Source: Sphagnum magellanicum (lineage: Eukaryota; Streptophyta; Sphagnopsida; Sphagnales; Sphagnaceae). From it: a DNA stretch of 64,000 bases. The notes beneath the pieces were generated by a model that saw only the letters and a program-made list of their open reading frames with translations, searched no databases and was not told the DNA's origin. The stretch is taken from positions 6,943,958 to 7,007,957 of the forward strand of contig CM038913.1 of assembly GCA_021904315.1 (NCBI GenBank). Direction: 5' to 3'. This document shows, one piece after another, positions 1 to 13,000 of the stretch (the first letter of the stretch is position 1; every line of letters starts with the position of its first letter). Made by a program: the position numbers and the translations under genes.

Positions 1-1250
1 TTAATTCCAAAACATGTTTTTACAAGCCTCTTGAGCGATTTGTTGACAAAGGATTTGGTCACACTTGGCAACTTGCTTTCAACAAATTTCATGAAACCCT
101 GAAGATGATTGTTTGCAACTCTAAGATGGTGAACTTGGGTGCCACTTGAAATAAAGAACAAAGTGTTAAAACAACTGGTGAATCGTTGAATGATAGGGTT
201 GGCCCCAAAACAACAAGACATGTATGACAATAAAAAAAGATATTTCAAAAAATGATCGAGCACCAAAATCCAATCATTTCCATTACATTGTGGTTCCAAA
301 GACCTAATAAACAAAAATTATTCAAATTATGTGAATTGAGAACAAAATATTAACTTTAGAAAAATAAAATGAGGGTTGATATTAAATGTCAAACAAATCC
401 ATAGTGATTGTCGAAACAAACAATCACATTAGAGCATTAATTGTGAAGCAAATATTTGCTTTTGTGGTAATTAAGACACATACAATTGTTCTGCCATTGA
501 ATGAATCAAATGTTCTGTGTATGCATTTGTAATCGGTAATCCTAAAAATGAGAAGGAAATAAATGTGTTCAAAGATAAAGATCTAAAAATCTATGAACAT
601 GACTTCTAAACTCAAGGAGAAGAACTAGCACTAAGCCGCACATTTTAAAACATTTTGCAATAATTAAAGATCAAAAAGAAAATCTTTGTTATGACTAAAA
701 AATAAAACAATAAATAAGCAAATAATGGAATGTTAATAACTAACAAAGATAAATGTTAACATCAAAAGTAGTAAGAGGGACATTAGTAAATGTAAAAAAC
801 AAAACGGGCACAAACCTCCTCAACCATTGTATATAATGAGAAAGGGGTATGGTGGACATAGAAATTTTTCATTGCAAGTGTAATTTTGGAGTTGTAAGAA
901 TGCCTACAAGAATCCCTTGAGACTTGGATTTGTATCCAACAATGGATTAGAGACAGATGAAAGCGATAGATGCAGACTATAGTGTTAGAATGGGATATTA
1001 AGCATCAAGAAATAACGTGCAAGAATACAAAGTCTATGCCATAGTGATATAGATGTTCGACCCGCTTTTCATGAATAACTTGCAACAAGTTGCTAGTGAC
1101 AATTTGTTGCCAACTGAACCAACAAATCGCAACTACAAGACCCACCAAACAAAATATCTATTGGGGACGAATGAAGCAAAACAATATCCATTAATGGAAG
1201 CCTCATGCAAAAAATGGCTTTAAAATGGAAGTGATCTAGACGACAATGAA
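1..1250. other. No recognisable gene
   Basis: AT-rich sequence with stops in all six frames. I see no conserved motif, terminal repeat or tandem repeat. The part after about 840 may already belong to the decayed 5' part of the Mutator-like gene that follows, but no motif proves this. Confidence 0.5.
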
Positions 1251-2867
1251 TACGAATTGACTAATTTTAAATATGATGCAAACCAAGACAAATTGGTAGA
1301 ACAAAAAAGAGGAAGAAAAAATCACAATGGAGGAAGAAAAAAAGCCAAAAACACCATCTCAATGGGAATCTGAAGAAGGAGAAAACTCCGAAAGCTCGGA
1401 TAAGCAATGTTGCGGATCAAACAACGGAATCAATGTTGAATCATGGCATCAAGAGGAACGAAGGTCACCATCATATGTCTATGATTGCATGCACACTTAC
1501 AAGTGAAGACCATCAACAAAATTGTAAGTATCCCTTTCTGCGAAAGAATTTGAAAATGTTCAAAAAACAACATAGGACATTGTCAGAAAGCTAAAGTTTA
1601 TGGAAGTTGTTTCGCAATATTAACTCTTAGTTTGTGGAAATAATCAACACAGGAATCCAAGGAATATAATAGTCCCAATGCTTGTATTGAAGAGTATGCA
1701 AAACCAAGAAGGCAAGCCTAGGTCGCACAAGACGACAACAATAGCATCCTCCAACCAAATGTAAATCAATGGATGATTAGATCGCCACCAAAACAAGAAA
1801 AGTGTGCGATAAAATCAGGATTTTCTACATGTAAAAACCAAGTATAATGAATGGATAATATATTGAAATAAAATGGATTCAATTTTAATTTTGGATAGAC
1901 ACATGTATTTTACTTATAAAAAATTCAACAAAACTAGAGGGACATACATCTATGAGGATAGAAGAAAAAGGAAAGAGGACCTAAAATGTATACTCCAACT
2001 ATGAAGAACTAGAGTAATAATGAATGAAGAGTTTTGCATATGCGTATGAAAATTCTACTTCTCACACTAATAAGAGAATGAATGTGTCCAAAGTGAAAAA
2101 AAATGTCCAATCCCAAAGAAATGAACCAACACCAAGCGGGAAATTCAGAAACATCCTACATAAATTAAAAATCATCATGTTTGGTGATCTCACTTGTCGA
2201 TGTTCATGCTCACAGAAAATAATATACCCTACAATAGTCCACCTTGGTAGAACATTCTCTGTCAACATATAAGGCAACATTGTATCTTTTTGAATATTCA
2301 TGTGTGTGGGTTCAAAAAAAAAAACAATAATGAAAATGAACCATTGATTACAATGGCCTAAAAACCTTTACCATCAGCCAAGGAATAGAGGGTACGTTTC
2401 TAGCATTTTTGCTTTCAAAGCAAATAGTGGTTACTATTTTATTCAAGATCATTTTTTAGGGCAACAAACTGGAGAAAAAATGTTTCTGTTCAAGATGCCT
2501 ATGCATGGAGATGGTAATTACTGTGATTTAGTCAAGCAAATGCAACCCAGGGGTGATCTCCAAACCACTTGGATCATGTTTGATCATGTAAAACGTATTG
2601 AGGGTTGGAAAACACTTGCCTACCATGTGTATGATTCTTTCTACTATAAAGTGTGACAATTGCAATATGTGATATGCAATATGAAAACATGGAGGTTCAA
2701 TGTGTAATGTAGCAGAATATATACAAGGTCAAAGCAAATAATGGTGTTCCTAAACCAAACTTCAAAGGATTCATGGTTGACAGCATTCAAGCCGATTAAA
2801 ATGCAATTTGAATTGTATATGATAGGAGAGATCCAAGCAAGTTGATGGTTGATAGAAAACGAACTTG

Positions 2868-5285
2868 CACTATGAAAAAAAAGGGTGTTTTGTGACTTGC
2901 CTTGCAATTCAAATTTTTGAGTTGCATCAGATACTTGCAATTCACTGTATTTATATAGTGCAAATGTTATCAAACAAGTTACAAGAGTTACAACTCACCA
3001 TATATACGGTGCAACTCATTATAACTCAACTACAACTTTGTCACAATTCCTTTCCAACTATTATGTAACTCCCCTACGACTATAATCATAATGTCATGCT
3101 AATGTCATTTTCATCCATCCATCAAAATTTAACATGTGGCACTATGAAGATTTTTCATGATTTTTTAAAATATTGATATCCATTGTTCATTATGATTATT
3201 TGTTTTAAATGGTCTTGGACTATGACACATGGCACAATCAAAAGTTGCCACATGGCATATTAATTGAATTTTGGAACAAATATATATATGTACCTAGGTA
3301 GGTTGATACATAGCCATAGGTAGGTAAGTTGATATAACTCCAACCTACCTACTTACCTAACTACTTACTTACTATCTAAGTAGGTAGAAAAATAGGACCT
3401 ATTTATTTAGGTAGGCAAGTAGGTAGGTAAGAAGGTAGAATACTAAAAGAGTATGTGAACTAAAGAATAACCACATAAGTTTTTTAATTTGTTATGTGTT
3501 TTGCCTTTAAGGTTAAGCTTTTGTGAACTCATCCCAACATGTATTTTAATGTGAGAATGTAAAAGGAGACACCTCTTTTATATAGTTTGTGAAATGAGAT
3601 ATTGAAGACAAAGCATATGGGTTAAATCTTTTAGTGGCACCCTAGTTGCAATTGAGTTATAATTACAAAAGAAAATTTCCCACATGCTTTATGTTTGATT
3701 TTAATTTTTTAATTAATTTGAAATTTATAATTAATCATTTGACATAATTATTTGGAATTTAATTATTTGAATTAAATATTTAGATTGATTATATGAATTA
3801 ATTAATATAATTCAGATAATTAGTTAGTTGATTGATTCAATTCATTAATTATCAAAATAAGTGTCGGATAATTAATTACCAAAATCAATATTAAATTATT
3901 AATTATTTAAATACCTATTAAATAATTAATTATGTTGATAATTGATGATCTTAATTCAAATAAATTTCAATAATCACTCACCTACATTAACAAACTTTGT
4001 TATCTAAAATTATTTGAATTAATTAATTCATTTTATATAATTAAATACTCAATTTAAGTAATTAGTTATTATAAAAAATTTAAATCTGAATTAATTAAAT
4101 ACTAAATTTGATTAATGAATTCATATGAATAGTTTATTATTTACTTAATTAATTCATAGTAATTAAGTATATTACATATTAATTATGAATTTAAAAATTA
4201 GTAGCATATAATTAATTCTGAAATATTAAATAATAAACATGAATTTGAGTAGAAACATTGAGGTATATAAAGACATATTCATATGTACACCCTTATTGAA
4301 TGTTTAATAAAATACACACATTGCTTTTAATTTTAATTCAAAAATAGACTTTCACCTTTCATGAAATTTTATGGTTTGATATGTATGTATACCAACATAA
4401 TATTGTGAATTCCAATGTAGTGAAATATTATTAACACAACAATTGAACATTAATCACAAAAAATAGGACTATAATATTTACTACATTATTTAAATTTTTG
4501 TTATTTAGATAATTATGAAAATGAATTATTTTAATTCATTCATTCAACAAAGGAATCTGTTTATATCAATGAAGCATTTAATAATCTAGTCTAGAAAAGT
4601 TTGAAGTGTATAAACAGTGATATCTATGTGTATATACTCATAAACATTTTAATACACCATTCCAATCCAATTAAAGGCTTACATTTACACTTTCAATGAA
4701 TTGCACAATTTGTAAATCTTTTAATAGTATGAGTTGCCACATAGTTGACAACTAATTATAAATGAGTTGAACACTCTAGTTCCAAAATAATGGACAAGTA
4801 ATAGTTATGTAGTGAAACCATAGTGGCACATTTAATTATAACTTAGTTGTAAAACTAGCCAATTTAATTGATTCTTAGTTGCAAATAAGTTGTAAGTTCT
4901 AAATGTTATGGACCTTTACCTAATCGTACATGTGGCACGACCATACGCATCAACGCCGTGTGCCAGTTGCAAAGTAGTTGTTCACTTGACATTAAAGCTA
5001 CATCAATTGCAACATAGTTGAGATTAACCACTTCATTGCAACTTGTGATCATGGTCAAACTATGGTTGATTATCATTGTATATACTTTGCATACATACGT
5101 TCATATAAAATCCAAGTTACAACTAATGTGCAACTAAATTACAACTATGAAATATTCTAACGTGGCATTTTAATTATTAATTCATCGTATTTCCATATTG
5201 TAATTGTACCCTAGTTGCATAGTAGTTTCTATGACAATCTAGTTGCATGTTAGTCTATTCTTCACGAACACAATTTCTCATAGTG
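2868..5285 (-). mobile_element. Non-autonomous CACTA (EnSpm/CMC) DNA transposon, copy 1
   Basis: The left end reads CACTATGAAAAA and the right end TTTCTCATAGTG, an inverted terminal repeat of about 12 bp with one mismatch, starting with the diagnostic CACTA. The flanks are TTG (2,865-2,867) and TTA (5,286-5,288), a 3-bp target duplication with one change. The insertion interrupts the MULE-like frame, which resumes immediately on the far side. The interior has no transposase frame. Subterminal regions are rich in AGTTGCA/TGCAACT words, and a TACCTACC-type block lies near the left end (3,290-3,435). The other two CACTA copies carry that block near their right end, so this copy is inverted relative to them. 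Length is about 2.4 kb. Confidence 0.75.
3290..3435. repeat. GGTA/TACC-rich microsatellite-like block in CACTA copy 1
   Basis: Interrupted runs of TAGGTAGG and CTACCTAC in both orientations. Equivalent blocks lie in CACTA copy 2 (29,175-29,330) and copy 3 (60,010-60,170), next to the same flanking words (CATGTGGC/GCCACATG and TTGAATTTGG-like). It is therefore an ancestral family component rather than random slippage in one copy. Confidence 0.7.
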
Positions 5286-7315
5286 TTATTTTTTTCATTG
5301 GAATTAATCCATGGATAGACACAAAAAATAGCGGATCAAGCCAAAGTTATAAGAAAAAGGTAGGACATTGTGCTATGAATAGAAAAATGCCATTTCTTTA
5401 GAAAAGGTTAATGTTTAATATGCAGCAATCCGTTATTGGTAATATTCTTCAGGTGCCATTGATGAAGCTAGACTTCAAGAGTTGGAGAATTAGTTCAGTT
5501 TTTGGCACTTTCATATGAAATAATGGGGAGGATTTATGATACATGTATTGTTTTCAACCCTCCCACACATGTTTTCTTTCTACCCACCTTCTTGACAAGT
5601 TCACATCTACACTACCAATCACTTTAAAATTGCATAACAAATTTATTTTTTCTTGCATAAATTTTCTTTTGAAAACCTTGCAAGCATGCCCACGTGCAAC
5701 CTTTTAAAGATAGTGCACAATGTATGGTTTCAACAATCTGGAACAAGGGAAGCTTGTTTGTTTGTTGTAACATCAGATGACTACATTTGAGTTTTTAAAC
5801 AATTGACATTGTATTCTCATTTCAAGTAAGGTGGTTGACCAAGTCAAGGGCCTAATAAAAGTGAGCCATTCTTGCATAGAGCAACCCAATCTAAAGATCC
5901 GAAACAACTACAAATGCAATTTTGAAATATTTCCTGATATCAACTTGCATAGTTAAAATCACACATGGAAGGTGAAAAGATCTTTGGCTCCTACAAACAG
6001 AAGGCCAACCTAGCCCCCGGATTATAAAGGGATTCATGTAGGCATGATTGTGTGAATTTTTTTCATCATTGAGTAAACCACATAATTGCCAAATTAAATG
6101 TGGAAATTGAGCAACATGGGGTAGATCAAATTTAGGGAGATGTTGAGGTCCTTGAGGCTCCATGTGGAAATGGAGTTTGGCATATAGAAAGATGCCCCCT
6201 ATGTCACATGTTTAATATTTCACATTGCAAAAATCCACCAGACATTCTTGTGTTATCAAGATAATTGCCAACCCAACTTCTATTAGTGTCCTTGTCCCAA
6301 CTTACTTAGGGTTGTGATTTCAATTCCTTGGTGCACAAGTTCTAGTTTTGTGCAGATGATATGAATCATTGCGTTGGTAGTACAAAATGCAAGTATGCAT
6401 TGGACAAATCGGTTGTTCCAAAAACTTGGCCCATTTAAGCTTAAACCAATTTCACCAAAGATGAAATCAAGTTTCTTGAAGAAGCGGGATTTGTTTCAAA
6501 TAAATGGCATCCGATGTTTCCTTGAATTCTATTCAAAGGGGAAAGCTCCATTCCTATAAATAGGCCAATGGGTGAAATGTCATGGCCAACATCACATAAT
6601 GGTAAAGCTATTTGTCATACAATGCCATTCAAAATGTCAAATATACACTATAATTAGTGGGAGGTTGGTAGACTTCTTGAAGTGATTGTAAACCCACCGT
6701 TGGAGGTTCCCCCTCTCGGATATGGACGAATATATAGGATTCCATTAGGCCAAAATCCAAACAAAAAGCAATATGAAAGTACAATATAAAATTTCCCAAC
6801 TTGCCCTTGTTTGGATATTATAGCAATGATGTTTAGTTCGTGAGGTCGGTGAGGGAAGTGGGTGCCTTGTAAACACATGTACTATGTTTTGTAGCGTGTC
6901 ATGATTTGTGGGCAATTCAAAAGTGTCATCAATTTTCCAACTTGGAGTTGTGATGAAGTTTGTCGCTTGTTGACTCACGATGTTGCTATTATGTAGGTAG
7001 GAGTACATTTCTAAATTGTTATAAAAAACAAGTACAATGAACATTGGCAATTTTAGCGCTTGTGATGATGCTATGTGTTTTACTTTTAGACTAGAACTTG
7101 GGAAGGATGTTAGCACTTTGGTTTCATAAATGCTTCAATAATTGTTCATTCAACATTTTACATACATGAATGATGTTTCACTATAACATAGAAATTAGTT
7201 ATCAAATTAAGCTAAATGTTCATTAATTATTTAAAACATTATTGAAATATTAAGGGAATTAAGTGTCAAACTCATCATTCTATATATTTGGATGAATATT
7301 TTATATCACCCAAAA

Positions 7316-7408
7316 AATATTCTTGCCATGTCAGTAGAATATTTTATCCACATGGACGAAATATTATTATCTATGTGGATAATATTTGGCTTACGTGGCG
7401 AGAATATT
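7316..7408. repeat. Imperfect hairpin (MITE-like stem-loop)
   Basis: AATATTCTTGCCATGTCAG near the left end pairs with CTTACGTGGCGAGAATATT at the right, and the inner ATCCACAT pairs with ATGTGGAT around an AT-rich loop. Stem arms are about 38 bp each with a handful of mismatches. No target duplication could be fixed. It could be a small foldback element or the fused ends of one. It lies in the gap between the MULE relic and the Ty3/gypsy relic. Confidence 0.5.
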
Positions 7409-7589
7409 CCTAAAAGATTTTATGTTGTTCACAAAAAATTTGTTTGTGTGCTCACTATTCATTCCTCCCATGCTCACTATTCATGCTCACACGATAGCTA
7501 CGTTGACCAAATGTCAATAGGCATGGGAGCTCATCAAGAAACAATACATTAAGGTTCCAATATTAGTTTCAATTAATTAGTAGCTAAAG

Positions 7590-9240
7590 TTACATGGTCA
7601 TATGGATGTTTCTTTGTTAGTAGTAAGGGTTATGTTGGTTAAGAACCAAATAGGTAAACTTGATCAACCAATAGTTTACACTTCCAGGTTGTTAAAAAAG
7701 GTAGAAAGAAACTATACCACAACAAAACAAGAGGCTTTAATAATGGTGTTTGGATTGCATAAATTCAAGCATTACATCATGAAAAATAACTTTTTGTGTT
7801 TTATGTTGATCACATGGCATTAGTGTACATGGTTAATAAACCACAAGTATTTGGGAGAATTGCTAGATGGTTTTTATTGTTCCTAGAGTATGCTTTTAAG
7901 GTAGTGTACAAACATGGAAAAAAAATGTGGTGGTAGAGTGGTAGATGCATTGTTTAGATTGCCAAATATTCAAAAAGCTTTAGGTGTCCCAAATTAAACT
8001 ATATATGCATCACTATTTGTAATATAGCTTACATGGTTACAAGAGGAAAAATATTACCTAAAGATAAGTCAATTTTCAAACAATCTTTCAGTAGTTCAAA
8101 AACATAAAACATTTCTACAGGCATAACCTTTTACAATATATAAAGGGTTATTATACAAGTAGGGACATGATAACCAATTATGTTGTTGTTTAAAAACAAC
8201 AAATATATTTGTCGTGTTGTGAGAGTTGCATGAAGGGGTTAGAGGTGGACATTTTGACATCACAATAAATAAATTTATGGATGTCGGTTATTGTTGGGCA
8301 ACCTTATTTAAAGATATGTTGGAATACTTTAAAATTTATGATTCATGTTAGTGAGCAAGTGGTATGAAGATAATGAGTTTGGTTAAATTGGTTATTTCAT
8401 TACTGGACGAGCCATTCATGAAATGGGGTTTGGATTACATGGAGCCAATCAAACCTATTGGCAAGCACATTCGGAACAAATACATATTGGTTGTCATGGA
8501 CTATGGAACAAAATGGTTGGAGGCAAGAACACTACAAATGAACACAATTGTAGCCACAACCACACTCATTTTTTAATTCATCCTCATCCAATTTGGCTAT
8601 CCATTGACATCATGGAAGAAGGGGTTCACTTCATTAGTGATGTTATCAAACATTTGACAAACACTTCCAGTTGAACCATACCATTCCCATTGCATATTAT
8701 TCATAGGGTAATGGACAAACATAATCAACCAACAATTTGATCAAGGCATTGTTGAAAAAATTAGTCAATGAAAACCAAAATGATTGGAATGATTGTTTAT
8801 CTATGGTACTATTTTTTCATCATACAACATTAAAAATGGCAACTGGTTACATTCATTACCAGTTGATGTATGGTTTGCATCCCCTGATGTTAATAACCAA
8901 ATATATTTTACTTACATTTAGTGGCATGGACCATGGGATCCAAACCTAATAAAGGTGTTGACAAACCATATACATGAGTTGGAAAAGTTGCATGGATATA
9001 AAACTAAGGCATAAAAGAATGTTGCAGAAGCATAGTGGAACAGGTCTTTATGGTCACAATAATGGCATCTCGAGAAAAGCAAAGGAGAAAGTTGAGAAAT
9101 TGGTATGGTTGGTATGGACCTTACCACATCTAATATTGTTTTCCTAACAATATTGTACTAGTGCTAACATTGGGGAATTTTGAACCACATCTAATTTTGG
9201 TGAATGTGAGCAAATTGAAATCTTACATGTATGTGGAATA
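7590..9240 (+). mobile_element. Ty3/gypsy retrotransposon pol relic (RNase H to integrase), fossil
   Basis: Broken fragment of a Ty3/gypsy polyprotein gene. RNase H-type words (YTSRLLKKVERNYTTTKQEA, 7,670-7,740) are followed by the integrase core and the downstream part (MKWGLDYMEPIKPIGKH at about 8,420-8,470; YILVVMDYGTKWLEA at 8,480-8,525; YQLMYGLHPLM at about 8,860-8,890). The order RNase H then integrase is that of Ty3/gypsy. Reverse transcriptase, protease and gag are not seen in place, and no LTR pair was found around the fragment. It carries many breaks (more than ten) and is clearly old. No source lineage within the family can be given. Confidence 0.8.
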
Positions 9241-9249
9241 GGTAGTCAT

Positions 9250-11775
9250 GCAACCAATTTTATGAACAATAAGTATTCAAGATGTAGGCGATGACATTGA
9301 GTTGTGGGAAGTTCAAGATGCTGGTACTCAAATTGGTTGTATGTGTTTTAATACCAATGACCCCATAAGTTGTACAAATATTAGAAGCGAAAAGTAATGT
9401 GGATGTCAACCTATTTATTGGAAAAAAAAGCTTGAAGAACAAATCAACACATAGGTGTCTGTTAATGATGAGGTGTAGGATGACCTTGAAGAGGCATCCA
9501 CATATACATAGGAGCCAATAGCAAAATTGATAGATATTCATGCATTTGCACATTGATGGCCCGTGTGGGAGCCATTACTATGCCACTGAAAAAGAAGGCT
9601 ACAAAGAACAACAACCATCATTTCAAACATAATGCCCTAATTTATGAATGCATTGACTTTTGTTTATGGACAACATTAAATATGTGTAGCATCTTAGTGT
9701 GCTCACTATAGATAGCCTACAAAATGAATATTGATAATTTCTTGGAAAAATTAGCACACATTGCAAGAGAAAGAGAGGTTGAAAGGAAACACATTGTGGA
9801 AAAGAAAGCTAGGAGAAATAGGCGAGGAAATAGGATTAATATTCTTGTTCAATATCATGCCTTCAAGAATATTATCTCTAGGAAGATGTTTGCCATCGCA
9901 ATTTTTTATTTACGACAAATAAGGGGATGAAGGGGATTTGGAAAAGATTGCACAACAATGTGAGTTCACAACAACAAATTGGCAAAAACTTGAATGAATG
10001 TTAAGGAAGCTTTATTTGCAAATAACAACATCTTCAACAAACAAAGATGGTGGTGCTCACAAATTTGAAAGAAAAACCTATAGAGTAGGAGGAGGAAGAA
10101 GGAACAATGCCACTTGCAAAGGCTCTAACACTAGGCACATCAATGCCAAAACCTCGAATTACACAATTTGCATAACATGCAAACGAACTAAGTACCATAA
10201 AACAAATTGTAACTTCAAGTTCACATGCTACTAAAAGGCATAAGGAAAAGATATCAAAATTTATTCTTCCAAAGGAGGAAGACAAGTTTTAGTTTGCATT
10301 AGAACCACATAAGTATATGGTGGAGCTTGAATGCATACATGCATGGGTGAACATGAAAGGTAGATAATGTGCTTGGGCAAATGTTGTTAGTTTAATGGGA
10401 TTGTTCTATAATGACTCAAAAACTCCATACCATGACATCCTTGTACAATTTTTGAATACCTATAAAATAAACACTAATGATCAGATTTTGGCAAGGGTGC
10501 AAAATAAGGTGGTATGTATTGATAGTCTGAGCATTGTTGCAAAGTTCAAGATTTTTTATGTAAGCACCCGATGCAAATTTGGCCATTTACCCAAAGGAGT
10601 GTGCAAAACATGCATTAATAGATATTATGATTGGACCTCATGCACATCTTGGGAAGGAACAATAAAATGTTTCCAAAATGATGCATCCTTGCCACATTCA
10701 GTTTATAAAATTGTTGCATATCATTTTTCAACATGAACGAGAAAACTACTTCAGCAACTGAAACACCATTACATTCATGATTATAAATGTTGGAGATCTA
10801 GTTTTAACTTGGTTGACATTATGTTCAACCATATGAAAAAAGAGTTGCAATGCTAGTTTCCAATCCAAACAACAATGTTAAAAGGAACTAGTAAGGTGGT
10901 AGAGAGTAAAAATATTTGTAACTTTGCTCCGCTCATTGAAGTCTTCATGCAAAATTGGTTTGAAAAGGAAGAGGGAATAGAACACGTACCCCCATCAACA
11001 TTCAAAGGTGCAGGTGGGTGTATGGTAGAATAAATTTGACAACACCTACACAATATCCATTGACCATTTTGAATGAGTATTAATCAATCACCTAAATAGG
11101 TAACACAGATGGAATAGAGGTCCATTTGCATTCAACCCCAATTTGTGGTATAGTTAGATGAACAGGAAGATGAAGGTCCCCCATTCAATGATGAAAAAGA
11201 ATGCGGATACAACAAGAACCACAACTAGTACCTAATTATAGAGACATTCGACAATGGAGTCAAATTCCGATTTCACCAATGGGTCAAAGTGAATATTCAT
11301 AGGAGTTCAAGAAATGTTAATTTCCTACACCTACAATGGATCAAAACTTTGATTATTTTCAACAACAAAAAATTGTACACCAACACGAGGTCCCAAAGCA
11401 ACCTAAATCGGTTAGGACATAGACCACACCCAAGTCGAAGTCGACTTACCATGTACACTAGGCTAGATTGCAAATGGTGCATTGAGTGTTAAAGACAAAC
11501 CAAGCTCTCTTGCAAACATTTCCAAAGTAAACAAGTTTGCATACCCATTTGTTATGTCTTTTAATATAAATTCACAAGGTGTTACACTTGGTTTCCATAC
11601 ACCAAGTGATGTATCGATGGGAGGAGGGGAAGATCTACATAAGCAAGCAATGGGTATGTTCAAACACGTGGCAAGATATAGCAAAAAATGTTTGTTGTCT
11701 TGTTGGAGATGTAAAGGTTGAAATTAGTCAACTAGTAGGTGGTAGAAGAGACGATGCAAGTTCAAAATTCTTTAA
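9250..11775. other. Unidentified decayed sequence, possibly coding relic
   Basis: Several short open stretches on the + strand have a polar composition, for example a Lys/Arg/Glu-rich stretch at 9,724-9,930 and a Cys/His-containing stretch near 10,140-10,230. None matches a family I recognise. The Cys/His spacing (C-x2-C-x5-H-x3-C) is close to but not that of a retroelement zinc knuckle. The partner sequence of the right arm, if present, would lie beyond the window end. Confidence 0.3.
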
Positions 11776-13000
11776 ACTATCTAAAAACCAAAGCAAGAGG
11801 TAGAAGGCATGGATATAAACAAATGGTTTGTATGAATTAAGACATGTTATTATTCAAATAAAAGCAAACCAATAGTGAAAACACATACAAGAACTTGAAT
11901 GAGTTAAGTAGGAGAATGTTCATTTACAATAGGAATATGAAAACGAGAACAAGAAGTATAGGTAGATGAAGCAATAATGGGATGACTTGGGTGCTCAATA
12001 AGAAGGTTGGCAATGTAGTAGCAAGGTTGTGGACCATAACACACACAGCTTATAGGCACATGTCGACGAATTGCAAATTGTAAAACCCAGAACAACTAGC
12101 AAGTGTGCTTTTAAATATGCAAAGGAATGGTATGAATTTGACACTAAATAGGAAGTACAAGAGCCGCAAAAGGAAATCACCAAATTGACAACTTTATCAC
12201 CAAGCTAAAGAGTCAATAACCATATTCTACATACTATAGGTTGTGAGAATATGAAAACCTCAAGGTAGAAAATGTTTTGCTTAACTTGCATTGTGAAACA
12301 TTGGGTCTTTAAGCAAGTGAGTTAGCAAATTGGTGGGATGAGATATAGGATATATTTAAGTAGGATTTATAGCAAGTGCTACAATAGGTATGAACTAATG
12401 AACATTTCTACCACCACTAGTTGCAAGATACAAGATTGCCTTTCCCAATTTTCAATACACTCCACTAGTATTGAGTTTGGAGTCACCACCATGTAGTATT
12501 TATAATCAAGTAGGTCCTAATTTGGTAATAGAATAGATTCACACCATGGTGAGTAGGTAGAATAGGAGGTGCTAGTACTTTCTAATGTACACATGCCAAC
12601 ATAATTCAAAGATGTTGGTGTTTTTCCTAACATAAAAGCAGTTCAACATGAAGAGGATTTGGAAGGTCAGAAGATATTATCTCAATCCACATAGTTCACC
12701 TATTTGTTGCAAATTTTACAAGAACTACAATAGTATACAAAAGAGCTACAATAGGGACAAATGGCAAAATTAATACTCCTTCCATCCCAACTACCACTAA
12801 TTGTTGTTGCATATAAAATGGAATCACACATTCTTGATCCGCAACCAATACTTGGAATGATAATGAATGAAGAATAGGAGGTCGAGGCTTTTTTGTTATA
12901 GGATGTTGCACAAGTTCTTTAATAGGCTCATAGATGTTTAGACTTCTATAGGGTAAAATTACAATCAAAGGAGTCACGCAAATGAGTAGACACTCTTTAA
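11776..13000 (+). pseudogene. Polar, coiled-coil-like coding relic (left arm copy)
   Basis: One + strand frame reads as a long Gln/Lys/Glu-rich, heptad-like sequence (for example IQELE, EYENENKKY and WDDLGAQ, about 11,880-12,000), broken by many stops. The right arm carries the same frame on the - strand (62,790-64,000) with most of the same breaks, so the gene was already dead before the two copies separated. A retroelement gag-type protein is one possibility, so it is treated as a fossil. No family motif supports a firm call. Confidence 0.35.

Larger units (their letters stand above)
1250..7000 (+). pseudogene. Mutator-like (MULE) transposase gene relic, split by a CACTA element
   Basis: Decayed transposase gene in two parts, 1,250-2,867 and 5,286-7,000. 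The first part has an acidic stretch (about 1,350-1,500; QWESEEGENSESSDK is readable) and then a clear open frame from about 2,380 to 2,653 containing WIMFDHVKRIEGW and YHVYDSFYYKV. It continues with ICDMQ- and FKGFMVDS-like blocks that I recognise from a repeated plant transposase-like protein family. The frame resumes directly after the CACTA element with FHW and SMDRHKK, and the later segments KVNVYAAIRYW-like, ARLQELEN and WHFHMK.WGGF keep the family order. Near the 3' end the codons at 6,802, 6,808, 6,868 and 6,874 give Cys-x-Cys-x19-Cys-x-His, a SWIM zinc finger, which is typical of MULE transposases. Many stops interrupt it, mostly at positions expected to be Gln, Trp or Arg. No terminal inverted repeats were found. 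The superfamily call rests on the SWIM motif and on memory of the family. The part before 2,380 is weak. Confidence 0.55.

Noticed and set aside
9998-10234. Retroelement zinc knuckle
   Set aside because: The Cys/His spacing is C-x2-C-x5-H-x3-C rather than the canonical C-x2-C-x4-H-x4-C, and no neighbouring gag motif is seen.
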